Below, one piece after another: positions 1 through 12,325 of a stretch of DNA of 64,000 bases. Source of the stretch: Diphasiastrum complanatum (taxonomy: Eukaryota > Streptophyta > Lycopodiopsida > Lycopodiales > Lycopodiaceae); NCBI GenBank assembly GCA_029204225.1, contig CM055100.1, positions 63,183,141 through 63,247,140 on the forward strand. Reading direction: 5' to 3'. Under the pieces are notes generated by a model. The model did not search any database. It saw nothing but the letters and a program-made list of their open reading frames with translations, and was not told the origin of the DNA. A program made the position numbers and the translations under genes. The first letter of the stretch is position 1, and each line of letters begins with the position of its first letter.

Positions 1-30
1 CATTACAATGGGAGAGATGTCTTTTCCAAT
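1..30 (-). CDS. TRN1: Transportin-1 exon n, cut by the window edge
   Basis: Ten codons visible, IGKDISPIVM, after acceptor TTCTATGACAG|ATTGGA. It aligns with the V(R/K)QEVSPIVAKV segment of plant transportin that follows exon m. The exon continues outside the window. Confidence 0.85.
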   Translation of the reverse strand, partial: MGKDISPIVM

Positions 31-261
31 CTGTCATAGAAGCACACACAATAAGTGCAAAAAAGACAAGATCAAGATAACTTTTAGAGGCTGCTTAAAT
101 AATAACATAAGTTTCATACTTATATTGTTGTGTCAGATGGTAACCATCCTAAGCGAAAAAACTTGATTTGTGGTATAAATAATCCTTCTTGTTTCTACTA
201 CTTAAAAGTCAGACAAGTAGAGTCAAATGACAACAACACATGGATTAACACTATTCCACAC

Positions 262-333
262 CTTCACAGCAATTTCACCAATTGCCCAACACGCATTGTT
301 GGCAACAGATACATTATCTTTAACTTCTGAGCC
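262..333 (-). CDS. TRN1: Transportin-1 exon m (second PY-NLS contact)
   Basis: 24 codons. Acceptor TTTTACAG|GGCTCA, donor GTGAAG|GTGTGG. It encodes GSEVKDNVSV, then ANNACWAIGEIAVK. The Trp of ACWAIGE aligns with human Trp730, which with Trp460 contacts PY-type cargo. So both tryptophans of the binding site are kept in this gene. Confidence 0.95.
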
Positions 334-460
334 CTGTAAAATGGAAACAAATTCAATCAGGAAAGCACATTACAAGCCCACCTCAACTTTGAGCAACATT
401 TTAAGCATTGGGTCATTAATGAATAATTGAGCAATTGTTGCGCAGTAAAAGTGTGCCTAC

Positions 461-523
461 CAACTGTTTTGCTGCAAGACTCAGAAAATCAGCCAATCGG
501 GGTTCAAGATGAAATGCACAAGC
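461..523 (-). CDS. TRN1: Transportin-1 exon l
   Basis: 21 codons. Acceptor CTATGTTTCAG|GCTTGT, donor CAGTTG|GTAGGC. It encodes ACAFHLEPRLADFLSLAAKQ plus L, matching the family segment ...LQPRLLDFL..A..QL. Too short to appear as a long ORF. Confidence 0.92.
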
Positions 524-1754
524 CTGAAACATAGAAGATATCAAAATATAAATGCTGTGGATCTACATGAAAGCTCCTTTTTAACACATGAGCATACTGA
601 CATCTGTGATGCTGCATAGATTGTTCAAACAGAGTTGCCTTTGATATCAGCTATAAACTGCTTAGGATCTTGCATAAGCTGCTGAGACAGACAAACCATC
701 CTCTGAAGAAAAGAACCGCAAAACCTCAGCACTTTCTGAAATGGAACCAGATTTCATTTAAGTAGCACCACCTGGTCTATGATTATTATGTAATTATACA
801 GGTACACCAGCTGGCAACACCTATGAAAAAATGTGACATTTGGGGACCAAAACTTCAACGTGCAGATGATCACCGGAGTGACTTGTGGCAAAAATCTGGC
901 ACCTGATGCAACATAAGCAAAGTTTTCCTACAAATACCACCTTTCAAACGTGATCATGACAGAATATCCTCTCCTCCATTCACTAAAACAAGATGGTGCT
1001 AAGAGAAGTGCTTGTTTCCTCAAATGGCAATTTAAGATAGGTCAAGGTTGCAAATGAACTTTTTAAATATTTGAGGTTCAGGTTGTAAAACACATCATTT
1101 AAAAATTCCAAGTATGCCTTGCTTTCTGTGTGTCTTTTTTTGGGGAAATTGACCCATTAATTGTTAGACTAAATTATGGTGACTTGATATATAAACAAAC
1201 ATAAGAAGAAATTAGGCATCAGCCAAATCACTCAATAAAAACTTCAAAATGATCCTTGCAGAAGGTCACCTGGCCAACAAGTTCCACTTACAAGAAGCTT
1301 CTACAATTTTGTGAGAACTGAAGGAGAGGTGAACAAATAGCAGAAAAGGAGACCTTGTAATTTCAGCCTGCAGAACACGGGCAGCGAATAGATCTGGGAA
1401 ACCAGAAGTGGCACAAGGTAGGGCATATTTGAAGTTGGGGCCCTGAATGCAACTTTTGAGCAATGTCGTTTAGTGACATTCTGGCATTTCACACAATTCA
1501 GTGCTTCTACGAAAGAACATGTGCAGATAGAAAACAGTCCTTGTAGTAACAAATGTTGAAAAAACCTAATTTTTGTTTTTAAAGGAAATCTAAAATTCTA
1601 CAGCCATTTTTAATGTTTGTTTTGAGTCTGGTGATTATTTGTTTAGAATATGTTTAGCATTTCATATGACATATGGGACTCCCATAGTACAAAGTCCTAG
1701 GCTATAGGAGTCTAATACATCGAGCTAATAATCTTTCACTAGATAGCTTGAGCC

Positions 1755-1993
1755 CATAGAACCCACGGTTCTGAGAACCGTGGGTCTGAAGTACCGTACA
1801 GTGAACCGTACCACGGTTCATGTAATTGATTGTTTGATTAACTTTTTTTTATGCTCTTTAGCCCCTAAAACCCCTAAAAAAAATTAATTGATTAATTATT
1901 TACTACGGTTCTTCACGGTTCAGCCTAAATTTTTTTGTGAACCATACGGTTCTGAGAACTGTGGTGAACCGTCCACGGTTCATGGATTCTATG
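1755..1993. mobile_element. CATAG-ended inverted-repeat element with 8-bp target duplication
   Basis: The left end CATAGAACCCA and the right end TGGATTCTATG are inverted copies (10 of 11 match). The element is flanked by CTTGAGCC on both sides (1747-1754 and 1994-2001), a direct duplication expected from transposition. The interior is made of the word GGTTC/GAACC, about eleven times in both orientations, around an A/T-rich core. It also has a perfect hairpin with 11-bp arms and a 3-bp loop at 1761-1785. No coding capacity. An 8-bp duplication fits a hAT- or Mutator-mobilised non-autonomous element. Confidence 0.75.
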
Positions 1994-3796
1994 CTTGAGC
2001 CACTAGGCCTCTTCTTCATGCACCCAAGTCCCATAACTAAGTTTGTGACTTCTACAGGGGCTCTGACTCATTGATAATGAGCCTACATTGTGGTAGTATG
2101 TGTGTCATCAAAAATCAAGTGTAGTTTGAGGAGCTTGTGTACTTGGTTGTCCCATGCCACACAAGTGACTTGAAGGGTAAGTGTATTTGTTTCCTCTTTC
2201 GTACTTGAAGTTAGTTCTCTTTTGGTGTTCTATCAATTTTGTGTAATTGTTCATTGTGCAAGGTTCCAAAGGATCATGACTGAATCTCTGACCTGGCAAA
2301 ATGTCTCAAAGTTTTGATCTTGGCCCATTTGCCAATTTCGAAAATATAGGGATTTTCTTGAATGATGGGTACTAGGTTGGTTTGAAACTAAAAGAAAAGA
2401 TCAAAGCCTATGGGAACTTTGCTTGTGTGATGTTCCAATGCATACTCAATCTCTTTCTGAATCTTCTCGAAGGTTCTATCTCGTAAGTGCTGTATTTTTC
2501 ATACATGGTACTCAATCTATATGCAAATCAACATGCAGTAGATCTGGGGCCAAACATCATATCAGAAAAGTCTCTGACAGGGATATGTGAAAAGTAGACA
2601 CAGGATTGCAGGCTATACAAGAGTCAAATACATCTGTGTGAACCAACAGCAAAAATCAGGTTCACACATGTCAAGAAACAGAAAATTTCAGGTACAAATC
2701 GCTATTCTGACAGGCAGTTATAGTATTAGTGCAGCCTAAAGTTGACTTAAGCAGACCTGCACTGTAAAATAGTAGCAGTTACACTAGGTATGATATATAT
2801 CTATTTGTGAAATTAGAATGTATCCAATTTCATAAATTTATATAGATTAGTCAGTGATGTGATAAGGTAAAGCTTAGAAACAATATACGAGCAACTCAAA
2901 AAGTCAAGGATCTAAGTCGAAACAATAATATAAAATTCAATAAACAAAAAATCTTAGCCAAACAGCATTGCTTACGTCACATCAGTTGCTAACTCGGTTT
3001 CGAAAGAATCCGGATTCTCTTGGGTAGACCCAGTGTAAAACCAGTAAGAAGAAAGAAAAAATAATAATAATGATAAATCAAAATTTAAAATTTTAGATAT
3101 CTAATAAAAAATAAAATAAAATAAAAATAAATAAGAACAAGGATCATAATATGTATACCTTAGTTGCCCGTTCTGGAACGGAACTCCCAAAAAAATAAAA
3201 AAGATACGTGTTTTTACAAAGAAAAAAAAAACCATATCCTGAGAGTTAATAGACAACGAGCAACTAAATACAGAGACAGACACAATACGGGCAACTAAAT
3301 ACGGGCAATCAGTGTGTGTCATCACAGTTTAAGACTGAGCATCGAGGCAGATGTCAATATATGGATTTTGCTGGGATTCTGCAGAAAAACATAGTAAGCA
3401 GAAAAACATAGTAATCAGATAATCAGATTAAGGAACAAATCTGATTCAAATATCTAGCGGATGTAGGCTGATGCATTGGTTCGATTGCATTTGGATTATA
3501 CAGAAACTCCTGGGCCGGGCCTCAAAATTCAAACGACTCAGGATTGTCCAAAACAAAGCAAATGTGCGGTTACAAACATATTTCTGATTCGATTCTAAGA
3601 TACATAGTGTGGCTCGGACAGCGATTCTAGCTCAAATATATGTAACGTGGCAGATAGCGATTCTAGGATTAACGTGAGCAGCAGTCAGAGAAGATAGCAA
3701 TTCTAGGATCAATGTGTTTGTTAAAATCGATTTCTTTGTTTTAAATTTACACATTATCGATTTCAAAACAATGATTTCAAATCGATTTCTGATCTG

Positions 3797-3956
3797 TAGC
3801 GTCCCTCAATGCATTATAAAGCGTCCTCAATATATTATCAAGAAGGAAGATCGCCAGTTCTGAAGATCACATCCAGCAGGTGACATTTTGATCTGGTTTT
3901 TTTTCTCTTTAAAAAAAATGTTCCGACCCAGTTCGTTCTGGAACGGGCTTCTAAGA
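3797..3956 (+). repeat. 160-bp dispersed repeat, copy 1
   Basis: It starts TAGCGTCCCTCA, has AGAAGGAAGATCGC in the middle, a T-rich run, then GTTCCGACCCA...CGTTCTGGAACGGGC and ends TTCTAAGA. A second copy in the same order lies at 16727-16888. The class is unknown; no coding capacity. Confidence 0.7.
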
Positions 3957-4784
3957 TGTAGACGAGTTACTGAAACAAGACAAAGTACTAAAAACAAAGC
4001 GGGCCCCTTAGCCTCCCCACTAGGGATGATATATTATCAGGTTCATACAGCAGATAGAAGTACAGGGACAAGTGCAGGCAAAGGTGCAGTAGTAGACGGG
4101 TGGCTGGCAGCAGATGTGTTTGAAATAAATCCATTGCAGGCCACAGAAGAGTTATCAGAAAATAGAGAAAGCAAGAGATTCGTCTTCATGCTGTGATTTG
4201 CGATTCAAAGTTTGCTGACAGAAGCAATCACTCGTGGTTGGTGAATCCCATAAATTGGATATAGTAGTCATGGTCTGTACTCCAAATGAGAATATCCTCA
4301 CTACCAAATGTCTTTACAATGCGATACAAAAAAAGGGTAAACCTACAGATGACAGTAAAGATGAATTGGAAGATTGTGATGCACTAGCTCTTCACTTATC
4401 TTTCTGAAAAAGGAGCATTGTCCCTCACATATGGATGGAAGTATGACTTCAGAAAGTGCTTGGAACTATCTGAAGTCTATGTGTGAACAGCAATTGACGA
4501 ATCAGTTATATAGCATGGAAATAATTGAAGAAGAACCCATGACTGAGAACTTGACTGACATTAAATAAGAAAACAGTTACCATCATTTGGGGTAAAAGTT
4601 GAGAATATTCCGGCTAAGCAAAAAAAAACCTTTTCCTAAGAACATGGGCGTACGTTTTCATAGATCACTGGTTAAAGGTTTTTCAAGAGATTTACAAGAG
4701 AGAACTTAAAGAAATTAAACTTTTCACGACATGTGACCTCAGGAAATCCACAGAATGCAGCACAAATAGAGTGATCTCCTTTAC

Positions 4785-4886
4785 CTTCGCAAGGTCCCCC
4801 AAAAGAGCCAAGGCACTTTGACGAACATCAGGGGCTTCATCTCCACAGCATTGCAACAGCAAGTCTCTCAAGTCACTTCGACTGAC
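4785..4886 (-). CDS. TRN1: Transportin-1 exon k
   Basis: 34 codons. Acceptor ATATATGCAG|GTCAGT, donor GCGAAG|GTAAAG. It encodes [19 protein letters not shown], then [15 protein letters not shown]. This matches plant and human transportin (DVRQS.FAL.GDL). Confidence 0.97.
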
Positions 4887-6085
4887 CTGCATATATAAGT
4901 ACTCAAGTTTATCATAGAATACTACTTTATAAGAGGAAAACTAGATAAGGGACAACCTTTCAATTCAAGATCCTCGAGAAGAAAGGGGTAAGGTCTGTTT
5001 ATGATCCATATAGTACCTTTCTGCCCTTTACCATTCAGGTGATGTACTTGAACCACACAAAATGCAACCATTATGAGCACATTGTACACATATGACATCC
5101 TCCTTAATAGGGCTTGGTTGTTTCTCTTTCGAGCGAAGAGACACCAATATTGAACAAGGACTAGCAACCTAAGCCATGGGTAGCCTTCCATGGTGTCTCA
5201 CATGAGGATAGTAATGAACCCATGTACATCCATTCATAATGCTCTCTATACTCTCCAAAACTCATGTACTAATGCTCTCTACACTCTCCAAAACCTATGA
5301 AGCAGATGCCATGCGCTAGCATAAGATTCTGCATACTGATGAAGATTCACAGTTAAGAAACTGAGAACAAGCAGCTTCCTCCACAGAATAATAAGCTGAC
5401 ATGACGATTGACCCAACACTCTTACATAACACCAAAAGCTTTTTCAGCAAAAGAAGTTATTCATGATTCTGGCAACCGGCAGAACTCACCATAATGGAAT
5501 CATAGAATAAATGGTTCAACCTTTTAAACACAATCCCTTATATGAAAGACTTATGACTAGCTGATTTCTAATCACTGCCCTTGATTCCCTAGATATAGCA
5601 AGTTTGGCAAGTCAAGTTCAATAAATCACACGTTTGCTTTATTCATAGCAAACACAGAGTTTCTTAATGATGAAAACTCAATGTGTGAAATTGAAGATTA
5701 CTATGTGGCGGCAGCCTACATAGGTCCATCAAATCATCTCCATATCACCATCACTGAAGTGGCTAACACTAAAATCATATACAAACTGCAAAGGTCTTGG
5801 GAAAAGTTACGATAGATGCCGTGATTGATGCAGATCTTTTGAGAGTCTCAAAAGCAAATCTCACTGAGCATGATAACCCAGTGAACAAAACTGATAGTCA
5901 ACCACTAGGAGCAACATGCATTCACTAAAATGGTGGTCCCAAATAATTGCAAAGAATTTGTAACGGACATATATTCTACAAGCTGCAATAAACAGCTATT
6001 CCAATTTGAAAGACGTGAAAAAGGAGAATAAATGCAAGCAGCACATTCTAGCAAACACACAGCTGGAAATGTGTAAGATACGTAC
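4887..6085. other. Intron between exons j and k
   Basis: 1.2 kb of plain AT-rich intron. I see no mobile element, no RNA gene and no convincing coding segment. Confidence 0.7.
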
Positions 6086-6193
6086 CAGATTTTCAATGCT
6101 GCTTCCAAGGCCTTCTGCAAGGCCAGATAATAGATCCAGAGAGCATACAATGAACTCCTTGTCATAAGCTACTCCAGCCCTCCCAGGATCGGC
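6086..6193 (-). CDS. TRN1: Transportin-1 exon j
   Basis: 36 codons. Acceptor TTGGAAAGCAG|GCCGAT, donor AATCTG|GTACGT. It encodes [19 protein letters not shown], then [30 protein letters not shown] is invariant in the family. Confidence 0.97.
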
Positions 6194-7033
6194 CTGCTTT
6201 CCAAACAAGCAATCCATAAAAACAAATCATTGTTGTAAATGTGAATTAGAAAGCAGAAACCAGGATACAATGTCTACGAGGAGAAAATTGCCAACAAATG
6301 CAACCACGGCAGTGTGACACAGATGCATTGCAAGTGCTCTAATGCAGTTAACAGGGTAGGCAAACTGGTTCATTGAAACCGAGTTTATGATTTAGAGATT
6401 GAAGCAAATTGACTGTTTTGACTAAATCCCACCTGTTCCAAAATTTTTACATTTCAAATGTTTGAACATTACATATCCACCCTATGCATACATAACCTAT
6501 TTTCTGGATGTACATTTCAAACCAAGCATGTAGAGGCGCAGCCAAAGAAACACTTGATTAAAAGCCTATACAACCAAGAGTCGATACAGCAGTTTGATTT
6601 GACAAAATAAAGCTCATCATGTGAGTTTACCTTTGAATACCTTCAGAAGATAAGCATGGTCAGGCTAGAGAAAGATATTTGGCAGTTATTTGGACCCATG
6701 ATTTATGACTTATTTGGGGACCCCGACCATTTGGATCTTGTAAGTAGATATCACTGGAACCTCTAAACTTTGCCATAAAATAGGCTCAAAGATGTCAAGA
6801 AGATTGTAAAAATTGGATTGCAAAACACTGTATAAAGAGACTTGTCAGCCTCATCTGTAACAGGAAATGAGTACGGTGCTTAGCATAGTTAGCTTAGATT
6901 ACCATAGCCAGCAGATTTAGACAAAGATTGAGCTTCTGCTTTCGCAAACCCATCAATTCGTTGCATACATTTATCAGCTCCATATTGCTGCATGTATGGA
7001 CATTCCAATTCAAGGTCATTGATATCTTAGGCA
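6194..7033. other. Intron segment before the first copia element
   Basis: About 840 bp of AT-rich intron sequence directly downstream (in gene direction) of the copia element. I recognise nothing in it. Confidence 0.6.
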
Positions 7034-7134
7034 TGTCAATAATCTGATGAGCACTATCAGTCAATCACCAAGAGAAAGAGGAAGAACACACCATCACACT
7101 ATTGCACTAACAGAAAGAGAGTACAATAAACCCT

Positions 7135-7223
<89 letters not shown>

Positions 7224-7299
7224 TAGTAGTTGACTATAGACTAGCCTACAGCTACTTACAGCTGGTAACAGCTGTCAACAGTATCAGTGGTTTCTAACA
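7034..7299 (-). repeat. Copia-1 3' LTR with expanded (GA)n
   Basis: 266 bp; matches the partner LTR at 11867-12102. It contains a pure (AG)n run at 7138-7220 where the partner has only a few AG units, and lacks about 23 bp near its end (around 7281) that the partner keeps. Confidence 0.9.
7138..7220. repeat. (AG)n microsatellite
   Basis: About 41 uninterrupted AG units, inside the copia-1 3' LTR. Confidence 0.98.
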
Positions 7300-9412
7300 C
7301 TCTCCCTCAATGATTTCGATGTGCTTAGTTCGAGCATGTAGAACTGGATTTTTGGCAAGGTGAATGCAGCTTTGATTGTCGCAAGAAATAGTAGTCGCAT
7401 CCACCTGTGGTTGACCTAAATCAACAAGCAATCTTCGTAGCCATACCGCTTCCTGTGTAACATTGCTGAGTGCACGATATTCAGCTTCCGTCAAGGATAA
7501 GGCTACTGTAGGTTGCTTTTTGCTGCTCCATGAAACTGTAGAAATAGCAATGATAGAATGTATAGTAACCATCTTAGCTGCGGGTGCGAAGGTTTCCTCA
7601 AAATCAATACCTTCCTGTTGCTCAAATCCTCTCGCAACCAACCGTGCTTTGTACTTGTTGAGTTGCCCATCTATCCATATTTGATCTTATAAATCCATTT
7701 GCAAGTGATAGGCGTCTTACCATCAGGTAGCTCAACCAAGTTCCACGTCCTATTTTTCAATATGGCCTCCATTTCTGTTTTCATAGCTGCACGCCACTCC
7801 TTGTATTCCTTTGTTTCATGAAAGGTTTTTGGTTCTTGAGCCTTGAGCACGGAACCCATTAGGGCTAGATTCATCTCTAACCTTGCAGGAGGTTTCCGAT
7901 TTCTGCTTGACCTTCTAAGCTCTCCCTGTTCGCTAGATTCGGGAGTATCTCCCTTCTTAGCCTCACCTATAACTGATAAGTACCACTTAGGTACTCTCTT
8001 AAGAATTTCAACATCGAACTTGCCTTTTTTCCATTGGATCTTCCGCATCAAAATCCACTTCCTTCTTGACTTGTACTTTCGCTCCCTCATCAAAAGGTTC
8101 AATGATTACTTCAGATTGTTCACCTTGACTCATCTCGTCAAATGTAGCATCCCTAGAAATCACAAGCTTTTGTGCATTTGTATCATACATCCTGTATGCC
8201 TTGACCTTCTCATCATATCCAAGGAAAATACACTTGACAGCTTTTGCATCCAATTTCCTTCGTTTCTCATCAGGAATATGAGCATAAACATCACAACCAA
8301 ATACTCTCAACTGAGAAATATCAGGTTTCTTTCCAGTAAAAGCTTCATGAGGTGTCTTACCTTCCACAGATTTCGTAGGACACCGATTCAGGATGTGCGT
8401 AGCTGTGCTGCAAGCTTCTGCCCAAAAGGTGTTTGGCATACCCTTGCTTTTGAGCATTGCCCTGGCCATCTCAACAATGGATCTGTTCTTTTGCTCTGCA
8501 ACTCCGTTTTGCTGCGGTGAATAAGGTGTTGTAGTCTGCCTCTTGATCCCTTGATCTTTGCAAAAATCAATAAATTTTGTGGAAAAGTACTCACCACCTC
8601 CATCAGATCTCAAAGTCTTGATGTAACATCCTGTTTGCTTTTCAACTAATGCCTTGAATTCCTTGAACTTAGCAAAAGCATCTGATTTCTTGCTTATAAA
8701 ATAAATCCAAATGCATATGCTATAATCATCAATAAAGTTAATAAAGTAATAGCATCCACTAAGAGATCTAGTTTGCATTGGTCCACATAGATCACTGTGG
8801 ACAAGATCTAGGATGCCACTGGCTCTCCTTGCTCCACTTTGGGAAACCTCTCTCTATGTTGTTTTCCCAAAATGCAACCTTCACATATTTTTCCTTCAAA
8901 AGAAATATCAGGCAATCCAATAACTAGATTACCTCTTTTGAGAATTTGTAAACTTTGAGCACTAATATGACCAAATCGTTGATGCCAAAGATCACTTCGG
9001 CTATCAACAGTGCTTACCATAGCTTGAGTAAAAGATCTTGCATTCAATTTGTAGAGTCGATTCCCGTTGACTCTCTAAATTGAATAATCACTTTGTAGTG
9101 ATTATTGATGTCCTTGACGAGACATTTGTCGCTATCAAACTCAACCTTGAGTTGTTGATCAGCCATCGTCCCAACTGATAGTAGATTATTAGCCAAACCA
9201 GGTACATACTGCACATTGCTTATCCATTTTATCATCTCGCTGGCTAGCTTTACTGGTACCACTCCAAATCCTTTCACAGGTAGCAATTGGCCATCAGCTT
9301 GTCCAACTTCATCGCCATTGTGGATTTCCTTGAATTCCGAAAACCACTCCTTCCTCGAAGTCATGTGCTTGGATGCTCCACTGTCGATGTACCAAGTATC
9401 CTTGGCTTCGTC
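7294..9412 (-). pseudogene. Copia-1 pol remnant: protease, integrase, RNase H
   Basis: Reading 5' to 3' on the minus strand. A protease region carries a YIDSG-type active site and HMTSRKEW at about 9350-9412. The GAG-pre-integrase follows (DLWHQRFGHISAQSL, then C..C GKQHRERF) at 8808-9000. The integrase core at 8008-8778 has LRSDGGGEYFS and SPQQNGVAEQKNRSIVEMA. The start of RT (KEWRAAMKTEMEAILKN, then NTW-type) is at 7671-7800. The frame then jumps from ...TIHSIIAIS to TVSWSSKKQPTVALSLTEAE of RNase H, near 7541, so the RT palm with its YVDD motif is gone. Frameshifts separate the blocks. It is a dead, non-autonomous pol. Confidence 0.92.
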
Positions 9413-10436
9413 ACATTGTCATTAGCGCCGTAATGAACGAGTTTGAGCTTTCACCTGTATCATCTTCATATTGATCATCATCGTATTGATGTTGATCAGC
9501 ATAGTTGTCTTCATAATAATCATCATCAAATTGATGTTGATCAGCATAATTGCCCGCTTGCCATTTGCCTTTTCTTTGTGCTATCTCCTTTTGTTTCTTG
9601 AAGCATTCACGCTCCCAATGGCCAAGTTTGTTGCAATACCTGCAATTTCTAGGTTTATTTTGCCTGGAATAGCCGCGTCCTTGACCTCGACCTTGATGCC
9701 AATTGCCTCGACTTGGGCCATCATTGGATTGTTCCTGGAATTGTTGGAATGATCCACGATTTGAGTTTCCACCTCTTGATTGGTGTCTTCCACGACCAAA
9801 TCTGCCACCACGTCCTCTAATTGCAAGAGCTTGATCAAATCCCCTATTGTCATGACTCAAGTTCTCTTGACGTTGTTCTTCCTGCAGGAGCAATCCACCT
9901 AGCTCTTCGTAGGTTGGAAGATTCTCCCGTGTGGCAATGCTTGTCACAAACATCTGATGTGACTCACTCAAGCTTTTCAATGTCAATTGAATGATCTCAC
10001 GATCCTGTACTCGCTTGCCAACGACAACTAGTTGATCACGGATCTCCTTTACCTTCAATAGGTGATTGGCAATGGTTGCACCATCATCCATTCGTAATGC
10101 TTCGTCTTCAGAAATAGTATTCGAGATGTGTTAGTCGTTTCAAACAATGCCTTCAATCAATGTATCCCATGCTTCTTTCGGTCCTTCCGAATCCGAAATG
10201 TATGGAATGATAGCATCTCTGACTGACAAATTGATGACATTCTGTGCTTTCCGTTTTCTCCTATCAAATGCCCGCTGAGCTTCTTCAATCACTGGCCTTG
10301 TTTCTTCACCTATCACGATCTCCCATAGCTCTTTTTCCATCAGAATGTTCTTCAGTTTGAATTTCCAAACTGCATAGTTGCCGGCTCCTTCCAAATTGCT
10401 TGACTCATTGAGGACACTCTCGCTTAGAGTTGCCAT
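9411..10436 (-). pseudogene. Copia-1 gag with CCHC zinc knuckle, frameshifted
   Basis: The likely start is MATLSESVLNES at 10436, after an in-frame upstream Met. The N-terminal gag block has YAVWKFKLKNILM and a DTLIEG segment. A frameshift near 10100-10140 separates it from the second block, which starts MDDGATIANHLLKVKEIRD. That block has an R/G-rich stretch and the CCHC knuckle CRYCNKLGHWERECF near 9590-9650. An acidic repeat (ADQHQ..DDD.YEDN) follows. Gag would package the element RNA. Confidence 0.92.
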
Positions 10437-11059
10437 AACTACACTTAGATGAGTCTGGATCGCAAAAATGACTGCAAAAATGGAAAATTTGCTGTGAAAT
10501 TGACAACTGACGTCTCTGACCACTTTCCAATCCGAGCTATGGATTGAAAGTTATGCCAAATTGAAGATTTTGGCCTTAAAATGGCTCACAACTGCCCTTA
10601 AGCCTGAAAAATGGCAATTATTGCCAAACTGCCATTTTTGAAAATTTCCTCTGTCGCGCACAGATCTCCGATTTCAGAAATTTTTATATCAGCGCGTAGC
10701 CCTTTATACTAGCATAGCTCTTGTCTAATCTATAAGATTAGACAAAAACAGTCTCTCCAGCTAGGTCAAAACATCACTTTGTTTTCTGCTTACCTGCCAA
10801 AAACTACCAGTGGACAGGCCTTAAACAAAAGTGGCCCAGTACCAAAGTTAAGGGCCCTTTCAGGATTTCATTTGAAGTTGAAGAAAAAACTTCAGAAAAT
10901 TCCTGGCCGTCGGATCTGTGAAAGATCTGTGGTGCAGATAAGCTTTCCCTTTTTCTTTGCCACGTGGCATTCATCTGATCATGAGCTCTTACTCATCTGC
11001 ATTTGCAAGGGGACCCACCCTTGGAGACGCTAGGTGTTTTAAAGTAGTTCGACGTGCGA

Positions 11060-11262
11060 CCAGTGGACCCTCCCCTCGCGCGTTTCAGGCTGCAGGATTG
11101 GCATTTCGCCCTTAAATCCGGCGTTTCGGGTCAGAAAAGTCGTGTTTCGGACAGTTTATGCGACGTTTCGGACACCTAAAGGACGTTTCGGGCCTCTTGA
11201 ATGGCGTTGCGGGCCCCTGAATTGGCGTTTCGGGCCTGTGTGCCACGTTTCAGACCTGTTCA
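11060..11262. repeat. Degenerate short-word repeat in the copia-1 leader
   Basis: The words GGCGTTTCGGGCC / GACGTTTCGGACA recur about every 20-25 bp, roughly eight times, between the primer binding site and gag. No coding sense. Similar word-built stretches occur in the copia-2 LTR and copia-3 leader. Confidence 0.75.
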
Positions 11263-11854
11263 GCCTTTCCAGTAACAGAATGCAGCCAACAAACCTGCAA
11301 AACACTGTTTTCCAGCCAAAAAACTCTGTTTTTCACTCAAATCTTCACCAAAATCCGTGATTTTTGATGTAATGAGTTACAAATCCAACCCTCCTTGCAG
11401 TTGGCTACCTCCCAACACCCCCTACCCGAGGTGGTTTATTTCAACCACATACGGTGACAACCCGCTCTTGTGTTTCAAAGAGGTTGGACCAGTGGCAGTA
11501 CTACACACAGTCTAGTGTGATTTGCAGTTCCCCAAACAAACAAATGAGGGATTTCTTGGCAAAACACTCTCACAAATGGCACTTTTCACACAAAACTTGG
11601 AAGTATTGTAAAAATCTCCCAACTCAACAGATTTTCAATTTGTCTGATGCTACCCTGGCCTTTCTGATGCCTCCGGGACTGTGTCTTTGTTTCCCACTGA
11701 TGATTCTGAGCTCCAAAACCTGCAAGATCCACCAAGGAAGGATTTCTTCTAACTTTTGCCTCTCCAAGCTTTCACCTCCTATGAAGGACTTTCTCACTTC
11801 ATTGCGAAGCCTGTGACAAGCTGTATCCACTGATCAGGCACGCAAGACTATCGG

Positions 11855-11866
11855 GCTCTGATACCA
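11855..11866 (-). promoter_or_regulatory. Copia-1 primer binding site
   Basis: TGGTATCAGAGC on the minus strand, directly after the LTR end TTGACA; the usual plant copia site for initiator Met tRNA. Confidence 0.92.
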
Positions 11867-12102
11867 TGTCAATAATCTGACGAGCACTATCAATCAATCA
11901 CCATAAGCAATCACCAAGAGAAAGAGGAAGAACACACCATCACACTATTGCACTAACAGAAAGAGAGTACAATAAACCCTGAATATAGAGAGAGAGAAAA
12001 CTAGTAGTTGACTATAGAGACTAGCCTACAACTACTTACAGCTGGTAACAGCTGTCAACAGTAAATCATAACCAATAACAAGTTTATCATTGGTTCCTAA
12101 CA
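11867..12102 (-). repeat. Copia-1 5' LTR
   Basis: 236 bp, running TGTTAGGAACC to GATTATTGACA on the minus strand. It has a short AG run instead of the long one in the partner LTR. Confidence 0.9.
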
Positions 12103-12242
12103 AGAGATTCACCTATTATTGTCAATCTCCTTAACTCTGCAATCACTTATAATTTTTCTCCCTCCTGCTATACCAATGCTATACATCCCCGATTCACAAG
12201 CCTGGTCAACCCACGAGACCGGGAAATTGCTGAATGATTATG

Positions 12243-12325
12243 TCAGGACCAAGGTTGCAGTCCACGATCCAGAACGCGTTCCGGAAATTCCCATTAGGGT
12301 TTCCCGGAACGTTTTTTTTTTTTAA
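12243..12325. repeat. Word island with GAACGCGTTCC
   Basis: The border ACCAAGGTTGCA resembles the CATAGTTGCA border of other islands. The inside has GAACGCGTTCCGGAA and CCCGGAACG, followed by a run of twelve or more T. Right border not clear. Confidence 0.5.

Larger units (their letters stand above)
524..4784. other. Intron between exons k and l: contents
   Basis: 4.26 kb of mostly AT-rich intron. It holds the CATAG-ended element at 1755-1993, a CGTTCTGGAACG patch at 3160-3190, a stretch rich in the word GATTC/GAATC at 3580-3790, and one copy of a 160-bp dispersed repeat at 3797-3956. The stretch 3990-4560 has partly open plus-strand frames but I recognise no protein in it. I see nothing else. 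Confidence 0.7.
7034..12102 (-). mobile_element. Ty1/copia LTR retrotransposon 1, RT-deleted
   Basis: About 5.1 kb, minus strand, with two LTRs that run TGTTAG...TTGACA in element orientation. The primer binding site TGGTATCAGAGC (complementary to initiator Met tRNA) abuts the upstream LTR, and a purine tract ATTGAGGGAGAG abuts the downstream LTR. Domain order is gag, protease, integrase, RNase H, as in copia elements, but the reverse-transcriptase core is missing. No 5-bp target duplication is evident. It could only move with help from a complete relative. Confidence 0.93.

Noticed and set aside
1761-1785. Perfect 11-bp-arm hairpin as terminator or microRNA precursor
   Set aside because: Too short for a plant microRNA precursor and part of a word-filled inverted-repeat element.
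3888-4196. 102-codon plus-strand frame
   Set aside because: Begins inside the 160-bp dispersed repeat and has no recognisable domain; kept only as an unresolved stretch in the intron entry.
7463-7684. Plus-strand frames opposite the copia pol (also 7843-8520, 9471-9752)
   Set aside because: Antisense shadows of copia-1 gag and pol, which have clear domain motifs on the minus strand.
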